DNA of 64,000 bases from Apoda limacodes. Lineage: Eukaryota; Arthropoda; Insecta; Lepidoptera; Limacodidae. Both the position numbers and the translations under genes were made by a program. Of this stretch, positions 1 to 33,090 are shown in pieces. How positions within the stretch are numbered: the first letter of the stretch is position 1; each line of letters starts with the position of its first letter. The notes beneath the pieces were generated by a model. That model did not search any database. It saw only the letters and a program-made list of their open reading frames with translations, and had not been told where the DNA came from. The stretch lies in contig OX291557.1 of assembly GCA_946406115.1 (NCBI GenBank), positions 18,570,501 to 18,634,500 on the forward strand, written 5' to 3'.

Positions 1-655
1 ACCTGTTAATTGTAGGACAGACGGAGAGACAGACAGCGTAGGTTTAGTAATAGGGCTCCATTAGCACCCTCTGGGTACGGAACCCTAAAAATGAGTAAAA
101 AAAAAACCAAGTCTTCAGCTTAATGATTTATTAATTACTGTATATATTTATAATAACAGTTAAATTTTGAATGTATATATTCGGGGTAGCCGTAAAGTAT
201 TGAAAGGTGACATCTGGACCAAAACCACGTATTTGCAGTATCGTCATGAAAATATATCAAATAACAGCTCGTAAAAAATTATGAGATGTAAATAAATAAA
301 AGTAAATTTAAAAAAATGGTAAAACAATGAATTTTTGTGTGGTCGTTTTTGGTTACTTATATTTTTTTACTTTTGCTTTTCTTACCTAATTTATAAATAC
401 CTATTTTTTTAAGATTAATCAAATTATAAGTAACAAATATTACAGATGGTTCAAATTTAATTAATCGGTTGGTTTAACAAACTTAAATTATGAATATTTA
501 AGTATTTTGGATGACTCGACACTTTATAGGTAATTTAGACTAAAATGATTGATTTTTCGGTGATAGATGAATGTAAAAATCGAAGTGTACAGTGAATATA
601 AAAACAAATAAACAAATTTAATGATGACTAAAAGGTGATAATTGTTGAAATCAAT
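1..655. other. Region upstream of multiplexin exon 1; repeat fragment at its left edge
   Basis: No gene is visible. Bases 1-95 (tandem GACAGACGGAGAGACAGACA-like text, then GGGTACGGAACCCTAAAAA) match the reverse-oriented end of the short repeat seen more completely at 15826-16282. The rest is AT-rich. An in-frame TAA at 629-631 shows that the multiplexin reading frame does not extend upstream of 656 on this exon, so 632-655 is 5' UTR if exon 1 is a first exon. No TATA or initiator could be assigned with confidence. Confidence 0.5.
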
Positions 656-22326
<21,671 letters not shown>

Positions 22327-22359
22327 GAACTAAATTTTTAAAAGTCTTTTCGTTTTTCT

Positions 22360-22365
22360 AATAAA
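22360..22365 (+). promoter_or_regulatory. Possible Mp polyadenylation signal
   Basis: AATAAA 34 nt after the Mp stop codon. It would give a very short 3' UTR. Other AT-rich signals further down cannot be excluded. Confidence 0.4.
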
Positions 22366-22939
22366 CCTAAATTAAAAATTTCAAATTAATGTTCTTTTGT
22401 CAGCAGGTACCGAACAGCAAAGAAAATTAGTAGCATAGAAAAAAAAGCAAGTAGACATAATGATACCAGGCATAAACTTTAGAAAAATATTTTGAAAATA
22501 ATTTTGAGAAGACTGTAAATAGATTACTTAGTGTTACAATTTAAAATGATGTAAGTTTAACGTTATAAATATTACGCTTTCAAGATTTAGGATATTTGTA
22601 ATACACTGACGGAACACAATTGACAATACCCACAATTAACGATAGTGTATACACCAACAGAAATGACATAAAATGTATAGATATAGGTACCTACACATTT
22701 AATTAAAATATAATCATATGGAGTCAAACTGTCAAAACCTTTCAATTCTCTGAAAACAAGATAAATAATATTTTAAATAAAGGATAAAGAATCCCAAAAC
22801 ATATATTGGAAGTATATTACTATGAAATAGAGAATAAATTACCGAACGTAAATTTTTATTTAAAGGCCTTACCATAGTTATCAGGGAACTGAAACATTTT
22901 TCTGCAAGTAAATAATTGTACATATAAAAAATCCAGTCC

Positions 22940-23040
22940 CAAGATAATCACAAATGTTTGCCCTGTGCGGGGATCGAACCCATGCCCCTCAGGAAGTATC
23001 ATTCCTTACTGAGGCACCAAGGCATCATTTCAAATGATAT
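22940..23040 (-). repeat. tRNA-derived SINE fragment
   Basis: Reverse strand shows a B-box-like GGTTCGATCCC (from GGGGATCGAACCC) and an A-box-like TTGGTGCCTCAGTAAGG about 35 bases upstream. The folding arms of a true tRNA are not complete, so this is a SINE head rather than a tRNA gene. Confidence 0.6.
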
Positions 23041-24084
23041 ACATATGATTGTTTGCTATATTCTGAAACATATACTAATTTTGACATTAGCTTTTCTATA
23101 CAAAATTATTATCTTCGTTGAACAAACTTTAATTCTGTTATGGAATTAGCATTATATTTGCTGCATATTAACACTATGCGGCATTGACTGTATTTTATGT
23201 ATATCTTCACGGTTTTTATCCAAAGAAAGGGGTAGCCAGTAGCAAGATAAACAGCCACACCATATTGTGGGGTTGTAGCCTCTTTTCACCAAGCACTTTA
23301 GTCCTGCGTGACTAGGAGTGAGCCCATCACCGCAACCCTGCTTCTGGCGCAGAGTATCTGGACTAAGGTGGCTTCATATTTTATGTCCCACATGTCGATA
23401 ATTACCAGCTTGAAAGTAATTAGCAGCAAAAGAAAAGACCAGGAACGATATAATTTACCCCTACTGCCAGTTTCTGACGAGCTATAAGAAGTAAGCCAGA
23501 ATCGAGCAATCCCTTATTTATTGTTTTGTAAATATAGTCATTTTTTGTACGAATTATGTAAATAAGCATTGACAATGAAGACTCAATATGTAACTTATAA
23601 GTGTAAATAATAGATAAATAAATTGATGTAATGATTAAATAATTATTAAATAATATTGTTCAAAGCTCACATTTATATCTGAATTAAATAACATTGAAAT
23701 TAATGCAGGTGTATAAAAATTTACATAGATTGTTGCTTAAAAAAGTTTTTAAGAACAAAATATAAAAGTTATAAAATTTTCTCTGTTTATATATTTATAG
23801 TACTAGGGAAAATTAAATTAAATTCTATTTCATTATCAGCCTTATTTAATTAATTTAATCAATTTTTATACCGTCATATATATCAATGGATATGCTTTGA
23901 TCACTAGTTTACAGTACATCTGTTGCCAAAGAAATTTTAGCTGTTGCTGACTACATATGATATGCTATTTTCAAAAATATAAGTAAAAGATTTTTATCAG
24001 CTCTAGTTTCTGAGTTTCAGCTATGTAGGTATAAAACAGAAAAAAACATGTATTTACTAAGAAAAACTTTATTAAAAAAAATAA

Positions 24085-25716
24085 TTAATCATTGAGTTCT
24101 AAAAAACTTCGTTTTAAAGCTCTTCTCTGATGTGTAGACTTTGGAAAATGACGTATTAGCGACCAACAATAGTCAGACATCATATTTGTATCCCAGAAAC
24201 CCTGATAGCGCTCTTCCATGACACGTAAGTCCTGATGCATACGCTCTCCCTGCTCTTCGCTCATATCTCCTGAATTTTCCGGAAACCTGTCCAGGTGACT
24301 ATGGAGGAAATGGAGTTTTATGCTCATATTGCACCCATATTTTTTAACTGTAGCAGAAGGTCTTCTACAAGTTCAATATAATTTTCAAATTTTTTTATTT
24401 CCGAGAAAATTCTGCATCACAGAGACGAAAGCTGTCCAAGCCTTTAGTTGTAACTCAGTCATAGAATTTCTAAATTGAGTATCTTTCGTAAGTTGTCTAA
24501 TTTGGGGGCCGTCAAAAATACCGGCTTTTATTTTTTCCATAGTGAGCTGAGGAAATTTTTGGCAAATGTAAGAAAAGCAGTTCCCGTCTTTATCTAGTGA
24601 TTTAACAAACTGTTTCATGATGCCCAGTTTTATATGTAATGGTGGAAGGATAATTTTGTCACGAGCTACTAATGAATTCTGGACTATATTTTGCTTTCCA
24701 GGCTTCATACTTTCTCTCAAGGGCCAGTTTCTTCTTATCCAATGCTCTTGTTTAGCTCTACTGTCCCAAAGACATATAAAACAGGGAAACTTAGTGTAAC
24801 CACTTTGTTGACCGAGAAGAATGTTCACCATTTTTAAATCGACACAAATTTGCCACTTATGGTCATTGTATTTTATTTTGTTCAAGACTAGCGAAATGTT
24901 ACAATATTCTTCCTTTAACTGTGTACTGTGGGCAATAGGTACCCCAGCGTATTTATTTCCATTATGTAATAGAATACATTTTAGGCTACGTTTTGAGCTG
25001 TCAATGAATAAACGCCAGTCGTTTGGCTCATATTGTTTCAAGCCCATTTTTATCAACAAGTTTTTGATATCTGAACAAAAGGCAATGCCGTTTTCTTTGG
25101 AAAAATAACGCCGTAATTCTTTATCTCTTTCACGATAAAAACTTATTTTAGTATCTGAGGAAAGCAAATTTTTTTCTTTCAGTCTTGATGCTAACAATTC
25201 TGAAGCTTGTTTAGAAAGATTTAAATCTCTTACAAGATCATCTAACTCATTTTGGGAAAAGCATTTTGGCTCATTTGACATACCTTCAAAATCAGCATCA
25301 TTTTGTGATGAGCTTGGTCCTTCGATGTCTTGTTCCATGGGTTCAGATATATTTTTAGGCACTGAAGAGTCAGTTGAACGCTGCACTGGACGCTGAACAC
25401 AACTAGTACTTGGGTACTGCCATTTAGTTCGATTTTTAGTATTTAAACCGTTTACGTTTACGCTACAAAAATAACAGTCTTCGAGATGATTCGTGGTTCT
25501 CGCCAAATAGTCGGTGTTCCAAATTTAAAGGAACTTCTTTTACCATTTTTCCACAATCTTAAATATTCCACACACGATTTACAAACACAATTGGGAGCCC
25601 AAGGTATTTTTCACCAACTCTGATATAACTTTTCTACAATCGTTAAACACATATTCCCCGCATATATAACAAAAATGATCTGGATTGTTTAAACAACGTC
25701 TCCTTGAACTACTCAT
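24085..25716 (-). pseudogene. Frameshifted copy of an uncharacterised invertebrate multi-copy protein
   Basis: From the likely ATG at 25716 the frame opens MSSSRRRCLNNPDHFCYICG, a cysteine-rich motif, and after a shift reads CVCKSCVEYLRLWKNGKR. A second shift leads into a 373-codon frame (24385-25506) containing NHLEDCYFCSVNVNGLNTKN and RLFIDSSKRSLKCILLHNGN. A third shift in an A-run near 24385 leads into FENYIELVEDLL and EQGERMHQDLRVMEERYQGF at the C-terminus. I recognise this as a family with many copies in arthropod and other invertebrate genomes. I know of no established function; high copy number suggests it travels with a transposon. An AATAAA on the minus strand follows the stop. At least three frameshifts make this copy a pseudogene or a poor-quality read-through. 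Confidence 0.7.
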
Positions 25717-27850
25717 GACGCAAAAACTTTGGATACTAATCTTAACACAGTAAAATATGCCTGTTATCGCTTAATATATACGCTTAAATGACAAAAATCA
25801 AAAACAAAGTAACTCGAGCTGCTCAAAAAAATTTGAGGGTAGATTTGACGAAAACAAGTTATAAGTGAACATTATCAACCACAAAATTCGCGGCAACAGA
25901 CAAAAAGTTAAATTTTGTAAACTAGTGAATAGCTTGCATACTTTACTATCACAAAAGTGTGTTTTGCTGCAATCGTGAGACAATCGTAACGCTAAAAAAA
26001 CAACACGATGACTGGTTTTAAAACTATACAAGATCTATTGAAATAAATGTTCATTGTTATTTTTTTTTAATTAAAGTTTATTTTAATTAAAACATAATTC
26101 ATTAAAGTAAGACTTAATATAGCTTACTTTAAACAGATTATGTTTTGTCTACGGCGATAATGTCACGCAGTTAAATTTCCGCATCCTACTTCTATTAATA
26201 AAAAAACATAAAACAAAATGACGGAATCGTAACTATTGTTTATGATTTAATATTAATTGACAATTGAAATAAACATCTCGTTTCCAGACTACTACGCTAG
26301 CTCGGGATTAAACTTGGCAATCTACACTTAAAAACAATTTTGGTGACTTGTTAAATAAATAATTATTCCTGTAACATATTTATTTTATCCAATACGAATT
26401 AAATTTAGGATATGCATATCACTGTAAATTGATAAATGACCTCTTATTTCATGTCAATAATAAAATAAATTTAGATTTGTAAAAAAATTAAGTAGGTCAA
26501 TCATAGATAATATTTGTTATTAAAATAAAATTTAAACGAAATTCGTATAAAATGCGAATAAAGTACTTATTCTGTATTAATTTTATATTTTGGTTTTATT
26601 TGGACCATTAATTTTTATTTAACTGTTAGTTAATCAATTTGCTATGATAAGTATCGTAAGTACCTATTATTGTAAAAGAATGTTTGTAAATGATTTATGT
26701 AATGCCAATTTTACACCCCGATGAGGTTTGTAAATCACTATTTCCGTTTGTTTTTTAAATAAACAAAATGAAGAATCGCACTTTGTTTTATTAGTTCAAA
26801 AATGATGTCCAAAAGATTGATTTCTTTTTTTTTTTTGAAAGATATTTAGTCTGATAGGTTATTTTACCTACACAAAGTAGATATTTGAAAAAAAAAACAG
26901 GATTTTAAAATATCCCTTACGAGCCTGTCTGACCTCTTCATCTGTAGGTATATTCCATGAAGCTATTTTCTAATTACAAAAGATATTTTGAAAATTCTTT
27001 GCAGGGAAAGGCATTTCAAGTTGCAAGATAATTGAGTTATTATTGTAAATTACTTTTGTTCTTACCACAACATGAAAATGTAAAATTCTATAGATTACTT
27101 GCACTTTATTTTTTCGCAAAAGTATTTTTCAATAGCAAAACTATAAACGTAGCATGTTTTTAAAAACAGGATTCTATCAAACCAACTTGATGAAATTTAC
27201 CCTTTAACTATATCACTCATATCACTTTTTTGTTATAGATATTGAATTTGTGATCTCCCTGTTTTTATTTACAGTAGAAGAGGCAAAAGCACGAAAAAGC
27301 ATTTTTGTGTTTATTTTTAAAGATCAGATTTAGAGTAGACAGGCGTAAAAACGCCATATTTGTGATAATGGCAAAACTATAGCATCTAAAAGATTGAAAA
27401 AAATATATGTTATAAAACTTGCTTTTGTCTTGTTCATAACCCAACTGAGCGATTTCCATTTATTGCAGTTAATGATGTAAAATGTTAAGTGCAAATTATA
27501 TAAAAAACGTGAAATTCCATACAAAAAATTAAAAGTTTCAATGTTTCATTGTAGAATATAACAAATGTGAATTTCATTGTGTAATGTTTTTTAGTAAATT
27601 TACATGGCCATAGTTAGTATTACAGAAAGTAGCTTTCTGGACTTTACCGCCCTCTCAAGGTAATACAAGTTGATATAGCAAAGTGAAATAAACTTATTTG
27701 TTCTCAACTGTTGTATCCTAAGCCAGAGTTTATAAATAAATAATGATAGAATTTTTTTTGGCTCCGCCGTCTGGCCCTCAACGGCAACGGATACAAATAC
27801 ATAAATGTATATCTACTTTTTGTCGTAAATATATACATAGCCAACACCCA
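25717..27850. other. AT-rich gene-poor stretch
   Basis: No gene recognised. A worn repeat at 26275-26365 is related to 17845-18050. A self-complementary AT-rich stretch lies at about 26068-26130. Open frames at 25798-26031 and 27265-27524 have no family resemblance. Confidence 0.5.
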
Positions 27851-27859
27851 AACTCAACC

Positions 27860-27970
27860 AAATATATATTTATTTCCCGTGTGGGATTCGAACTCACGGA
27901 TCCGGTTCAGAAGGTGTGGCTACTATATCCACATGCCCTGCAACTGAAACCCGCAGTAAAAGAACATAGC
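27860..27970 (-). repeat. tRNA-derived SINE fragment
   Basis: GTGGGATTCGAACTCACGGA is the reverse of a B-box (GAGTTCGAATCCC), followed by a degenerate upstream region. No intact tRNA. Confidence 0.5.
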
Positions 27971-28310
27971 AGAAAATTATAACTATAGTTCTGATAGTTT
28001 ATAAAGATTTTTGATTTATACTATACGTGCGACGTAGTCAAACATTAAAACTACAGTCGCCATATTAAAATGCTGTGAATTAACACGACACTAGCGACAG
28101 ATACCGAGTCAGAAAAGTTTGTTGCACTGTACAGAAGGCAGCACATCAACCTACTCAATCCTACAACTACAACGTTTAGATATAAATAAATTGTGGTAAA
28201 CGGAACTGCACAGTCGCGAACACAGCTTATCTAAACACACAAAATATGTCGCCGTCAGCGGCGACGGAGCTTTAGACTAAACATTTGACCAGTTCGTTAT
28301 TAATTAGCAT

Positions 28311-28695
28311 TAAGAGGATACAATTCACGGCGCCTCGCAGCGGGCTTCATACAAACGAATTCCTCATTTGTTTTTGACATTTACTGATCAATCACTGTGA
28401 AATTTCTTAGTCATAATTCCAAACCGAATACCTTTGTCTGTGGTTTTTCCAAAATCTTGTAAAATGTTCTATTAACTAGAAATCTATTTTAAAACCATTT
28501 TTATGAAACACTAGAATCCTGTATAACTTTTGAACCATTAAATTTGATAGAAATCTGGCACACTGCAGAACTAGATATTTATTACTAGAATATGTCTTCA
28601 AAATTTATTGGTGTGCGATCAGCAAGTGTCAAAAATAAGTGAGAAATTCGTTTACATGAAACCCGCTGCGGGGCGCCGCGAAGTGTATCCTCTTA
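28311..28695. mobile_element. MITE with about 60-bp terminal inverted repeats
   Basis: Starts TAAGAGGATACAATTCACGG and ends CCGCGAAGTGTATCCTCTTA, its near inverse complement. The similarity continues inward through the CTTCATACAAACGAATT block. The interior matches 11322-11449 and 11577-11700 but without the internal duplication. No transposase. Confidence 0.85.
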
Positions 28696-28960
28696 AAGGC
28701 GACGGCTTAAGATTTTCTTGCCGTCTCTTCTCTTCAGTACGCCTTTGTTTTCCGAAAGAGTCGTAAATTTTGTCAGATTTCGTTTTAAGAGCGGTTGCTC
28801 AAGCCGAGGTTCGTGTCCAGGACACACGTGTGCAAACCGCTCAACCTATCGTAACAAAGAACAAGCAGCACCCCCGCAAAAGTTTGTTTGCGTGAAGTTG
28901 TAAATGCCATCTGCGGCCAACAGCATTAGTCAGTAGTTAGAAAAAAAACGAAACATTTCT
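28696..28960 (-). repeat. Interspersed repeat, inverse copy of 40590-40860
   Basis: Reads as the reverse complement of the + copy at 40590-40860: TTGTTGGCC, CCTGGACACGAACCTCGGCT, AACCGC and GAAGAGAAG, CGGCAAGAAA are shared. It abuts the MITE end at 28695 directly. Confidence 0.7.
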
Positions 28961-29329
28961 CAGCCTAAAAGTAGCCTATATACAGGTTGACTTTGAATTG
29001 AGGCTTCAAATTTTTATATATAATTCAGTATCAGAAGTACTTTAATTTTTAATTGTCATATTACAAAAAAAAATTATGAAAAAAAAACTGACGTTATCGC
29101 CTAAAACGATAAAAACCGACTCATTGTGTTTAGGCAAACTCAAAATATCAATAATTAATAAAAATAAAATATGACTACAATCGTAACAAATAAATAAAAC
29201 ATTTAAAGTATCAAGCAATTTTATGCTCATAGACAGAATTTTTGCAAGAAGATTGGCAACGCAACCTAAAATAGGTTCATTCGCTTATCTAAATAAATTA
29301 GGTACCTAAAAATTTAGCGACGTTGTCAA

Positions 29330-29500
29330 ACCGTTGTCTCTAAAATCCCGGCCGGCCACCCTGTACCCCTGTACCCTGTACCCTCCCGCGCGCCCGCGCA
29401 TTTACAAAAACCAAAACAAACAATCAAACAGTCGTGCGAAAACCTCCTCAAAAGTAGGTCACGGTCGCGCCGCGCTTACGTCATCGATTGATAACGATTC
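29330..29500. other. GC-rich patch with short CTGTACCC repeats
   Basis: CCCTGTACCCCTGTACCCTG and a CGCGCGCCCGCGC run stand out in AT-rich surroundings just upstream of the mariner remnant. A motif AAGATGGCGGC at 29630-29640 fits a YY1/Pho-type site. No transcript can be inferred. Confidence 0.4.
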
Positions 29501-29681
29501 ATTGTGTGTGTGTCAGTTATTAAGCTTTATGCCTAGGACGAGACAAAATACAGTCTTGTTTACCAACCTACAACTTCTACACATGGTTGCATGGTACTAA
29601 CAAACAAGGAGTGTACGCAGAACGCAGCTAAGATGGCGGCGTACATATCCTAACTGAAATCCGCCATCATTACGAAGAATT

Positions 29682-30580
29682 TTGAGCGCAACCCAAAACC
29701 TACTGGACTTTGCGAGCTTTCCAGCGCATGTCCAAGCCAGAGGGAGAGCACCCGTACATCCAAGACGAATGTATCGGATAATAAGGCGGTATTTTACCCA
29801 AAATCCTCAGGCAAGTACTAGACAAGCGGCTAGACGTTTTAACTTAAGCCAGTATTACGTCTGGAAACTGCTCAACGTTTCGGGAATATATCGATACCAT
29901 TTTCAGCGAGTACAAGGCATCGTTCTCGCTGACTATGGACCAAAAATGAGGTTCTGTAATTGGTTGTTACAAAATTTAAATGCCAATATTCTCTGGACTG
30001 ACGAAGCAAAGTTCACGCGGATTGGACTGTTTAATATCCACAATGAAAATTGGTGGAGTGTTCGTGGGCAAAATGCACACGTTACGCTTTTCAAGTGCGA
30101 TTTAGTGTTAATGTGTGGGCGGGTATAATAAATGACTGTGTCATCGGGCCCTATTTTATTGAGGGTGCGTTAACTGGGAGACGGTATCTGAACCTTCTAT
30201 CCTCGATAGTGACAGAATTGTTGGAAGATGTACCATTGTCCTATCTAGCAGACATGCACTTTCAACATGACGGAGCCCCAGCTCACTATTACAGTGAAGT
30301 GCGTGCGTACCTAAATAGCGAGATTGGCGAACGGTGGATCGGTCGCGGTGGACCCATACCATGGCCGGCACGGTCGCCAGATCTCACCCCGCTAGACTTT
30401 TTTTTGTGGGGAGAGATAAAACGAATTGTATACGAATGTGAATCCGAAACAATTGAACAATTAAAAGACAAAATCGTAAGTGCTTTTGCAGTGGTTAAAT
30501 CACGAACAGTTGTGCTACGTAAAATTAAAAACAATTTGCTACGTCGTGCTTTGTTGAGTTTGGAAAATGGAGGTGGTCAT
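29682..30580 (+). pseudogene. Mariner-family transposase, DD41D type, frameshifted
   Basis: IS630/Tc1/mariner transposase. The first frame (29682-30128) holds a helix-turn-helix region (STRQAARRFNLSQYYVWKLL) and the first catalytic Asp in LWTDEAKF. After a frameshift between about 30065 and 30100 the second frame (to 30580) holds VNVWAGI, the second Asp in QHDGAPAHY and the third in PARSPDLTPLDFFLWGEIK. Counting from the Asp of HDG to the Asp of PLDFF gives 41 intervening residues, the DD41D spacing of the rosa/Visitor-type group rather than DD34D of classical mariner. The N-terminus is partly missing and the C-terminus is cut at GGGHF by a T-run from an inserted LINE. No terminal repeats could be placed. 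Confidence 0.85.
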
Positions 30581-31250
30581 TTTTTTTTTTTTTTTTTTTT
30601 TTAATACCACTAAGGTGGCAAACAAGCTTACGGTCCGCCTGATGGTAAGCGGTCACCGTAGCCTATGGACGCTTGCAACACCAGGCGTATCACTTGCGCG
30701 TTGCCGACCCTTCTAATAACCGAGTTCTAATAACTTCTTTCTGGAAGAACTCCATATTGTAGTCCTTGCAGAAAACCTTGGCAGGGAGCTCATTCCAGAA
30801 CTTAAGCGTTCGCGGGAGGCAGTTTCTCCGAAACCGCACTGTACGCAACCATTTAGATTCTTAAGTGTGAGAATGAATTCCCTGCCGATGGCGAGCGGTG
30901 CGATGGTAGAAAGTAGCCGTGGGCATCATTTCGAACAATTCCTCAGAATACAACCCATTGTACAAGCGGTGGAACACACACAGTGAGGCAAAGTCTCGAT
31001 ACCGCAAGTGAGTTTGGAATCGTCGACAATTCTCACAGCCTGTCGTTGAACCAAAGTCAAAAGGGCCAAGCTGGTAGCCGGGTGCACCTGCCCAGAGATG
31101 GCAGCAGTAATCCATATGGGGCCAAACTTGCGACTTGTAAAGTAACAACCTTTGCCCCGACGTGAAGTACTGCTTCTCTCTGTTGAGTAAACCAAGTTTT
31201 TTTGAACAATTGTTAAAATACACATAATTTTTAAGGACATTCAAATGTGA
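30581..31250 (-). mobile_element. 5'-truncated LINE (CR1-like 3' end) inserted in the mariner
   Basis: The T-run at 30581-30602 is its poly(A) on the minus strand, followed by the conserved end AATACCACTAAGGTGGCAAA. Further in, minus-strand frames at 30861-31244 read KKLGLLNREKQYFTSGQRLL, LYKSQVWPHMDYCCHLWAGA and SEELFEMMPTATFYHRTAR, the C-terminus of a common lepidopteran RT, broken by frameshifts. Related tails lie at 984-1030 and 54700-54985. Confidence 0.8.
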
Positions 31251-31904
31251 GTTTACTGCTTTTTTTTTTCTTATTTTAAATACGTATTCAATTATTGTAA
31301 ATATTATGATTCCAACTTTTTAGATACGCCTGAAATACGATAGATAGGTAGGTACCTATTTATGTTAAGTAAACTTTGATTACCTCAATCTTTATCATTG
31401 AATTTTACTGTACTTATCATATTTTTGACCGTCCTAAGCCGGTAAAGTATGAAGGAAAAGTTGGTTATGCAATTTTTTTTTAGGTAGGTCGGTATTTAGG
31501 TAGTTACTAAAGTACCTGCCTACTACGTTTAGCGCTTGTTTGGCGCGGGTGAGGTCAGTGGCCTGCGCATGCTACTTGCTCCTTTCGATTTGTCTATTCA
31601 TTCATACAAGAAACGATTATACTCAGTATTATTAATTTGATACTTTTGATTATTTTATATTTTTTTAGTAATATCACAAAGTTTATTGATTTTACTATAT
31701 CATGAGCTCTAAATAATCTTGGCTACACAAAGAATTACTTCAAGAAATTTGAAGCCTCATTTCAAAGTCTTCCTGTATACTAATATACTACGTGGAAACT
31801 ATTGGCGGGCCGAGAAGTGTTCAGTCCGTTTTCAAAAAACTATATGATACTAGCCTTATGGTGTAGGATTCTTTACATTATAATAAGGCATTTTTGGAGA
31901 TAGC

Positions 31905-32195
31905 CTTACTAATATTACAAATGCGAAAGTAACTCTGTTTGTTTGTTACCCCTTCACGCTTTAACTGCTGATCTGGAGATAGTTTGAGTTCCGGGGAAGG
32001 GCAAATTTATCCCGAAAAATTATACAGTTCCTGAGGAATAACTATAACCGAGCTTAAACGAACTATACTGCAGCTATAGCTTGTTATTGCAAACTTTATC
32101 AGTATAATTAAGAAGTAAAGATAGAAATTCCACGCCGATAACTGGATTTAGGACAGGCGGAGCCGCTGGCAAAATCTAGTTTACAATAAAAATAA
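31905..32195 (+). repeat. Short repeat family (TACTAATATTA-CAAATGCGAAAG type), copy 1
   Basis: Starts TACTAATATTACAAATGCGA, AAGTAACTCTGT and ends GGCGGAGCCGCTGGCAAAAT, CTAGTTT. Typical non-coding lepidopteran interspersed repeat. Other copies: 32655-32935 (-), 53250-53400 (+), 56018-56430 (+), 56596-57005 (-), 57480-57680 (-). Confidence 0.65.
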
Positions 32196-32654
32196 AATTT
32201 AGCTAGGTTTATTTAAGCCAGCTCCGCGGGTCACTAGTTATTAAGGCGGGCCGCATGTTGGCACCCATGTTTTAGACCATTTAAATGGACCATGGAAAGA
32301 AGTTAACTACCATTGATGATAAAATACTTGATAGCAAAGTATCAAACAAACTTACACAATGTTTTACTCATAAGTAAGTAAGTAGGATAACCTAAAAATT
32401 CAGACTTACTTAAATGAAACAAGAATACACGTCAAGAAAGATTGATGTGGCAACATACTGCACTGCTAATATTCGAAGGATTAGATTCGAGTCACGCGCG
32501 TTAGGTAATGGCTTTAAGGTTCGTAGTTTTTTGGGGTGAGACGTAGTATAGACATAAGATTAATCACCTGTATGCTATAGTGTGCTGTATGCGCTGTATA
32601 TTTTTTGTGTTATAAACAAACTTAAGTTCATAAAATATGGATTTGTTCATTTAT

Positions 32655-32935
32655 AGGTGACTAGCTTTGCCCGCGGTTCCATCTCCGCTGAATTCGGATA
32701 TCGGCGTGGGCTATCTATGGAAATTTCCTGATCATAGTGAAGAAGTTTACTATAGCAAGATTTAGCAATAGTTCGTCCAAGTGGAATTCGGTTTTAGTTA
32801 TTTTCAGGAAAAGAAGTAGCCGATGTCTTTGTCCTTTTCGACTATCTCTGGGAGAAATTTTATCTTAATTGGATTTGCCGATGTGACTTCAATTAAGTAC
32901 CTAATCACAAACTAACTAACAAACATACTTTTACA
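32655..32935 (-). repeat. Short repeat family, copy 2 (reverse)
   Basis: Opens GACTAGCTTTGCCCGCGGTT and runs into a region parallel to the reverse of 31905-32195. Strongly diverged. Confidence 0.5.
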
Positions 32936-32964
32936 AATATATACATTAGTTTAGATCAGCTTAG

Positions 32965-33090
32965 ACATGTCAGCGCAGGAAGCCAATGGAAGCAGGCTGC
33001 TCAAAGCTATCCGTTGTGGTGACGTGTGAGGGAGGCCCATGTCCAACATTGGGCATCTTATGGCCGTGACGAAGAAGAAGGTGATTAGCT
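32965..33090 (+). mobile_element. LINE ORF2 C-terminal fragment
   Basis: Reads SAGSQWKQAAQSYPLW and, after one disturbed stretch, REAHVQHW, the same C-terminal signature as 10430-10640. Ends GTGACGAAGAAGAAGGTGAT. Too short to be functional. Confidence 0.65.

Larger units (their letters stand above)
22327..24060. other. Intergenic region after Mp
   Basis: Mp 3' UTR, then AT-rich DNA. A tRNA-like SINE lies at 22940-23040. The patch at 23220-23500 (GTCCTGCGTGACTAGGAGTG, AGCCCATCACCGCAACCCTG) looks like an old repeat without a second copy here. No gene. Confidence 0.5.

Noticed and set aside
22958..23149. Short + frame MPCAGIEPMPLRKYH
   Set aside because: It lies over the tRNA-derived SINE and has no family resemblance.
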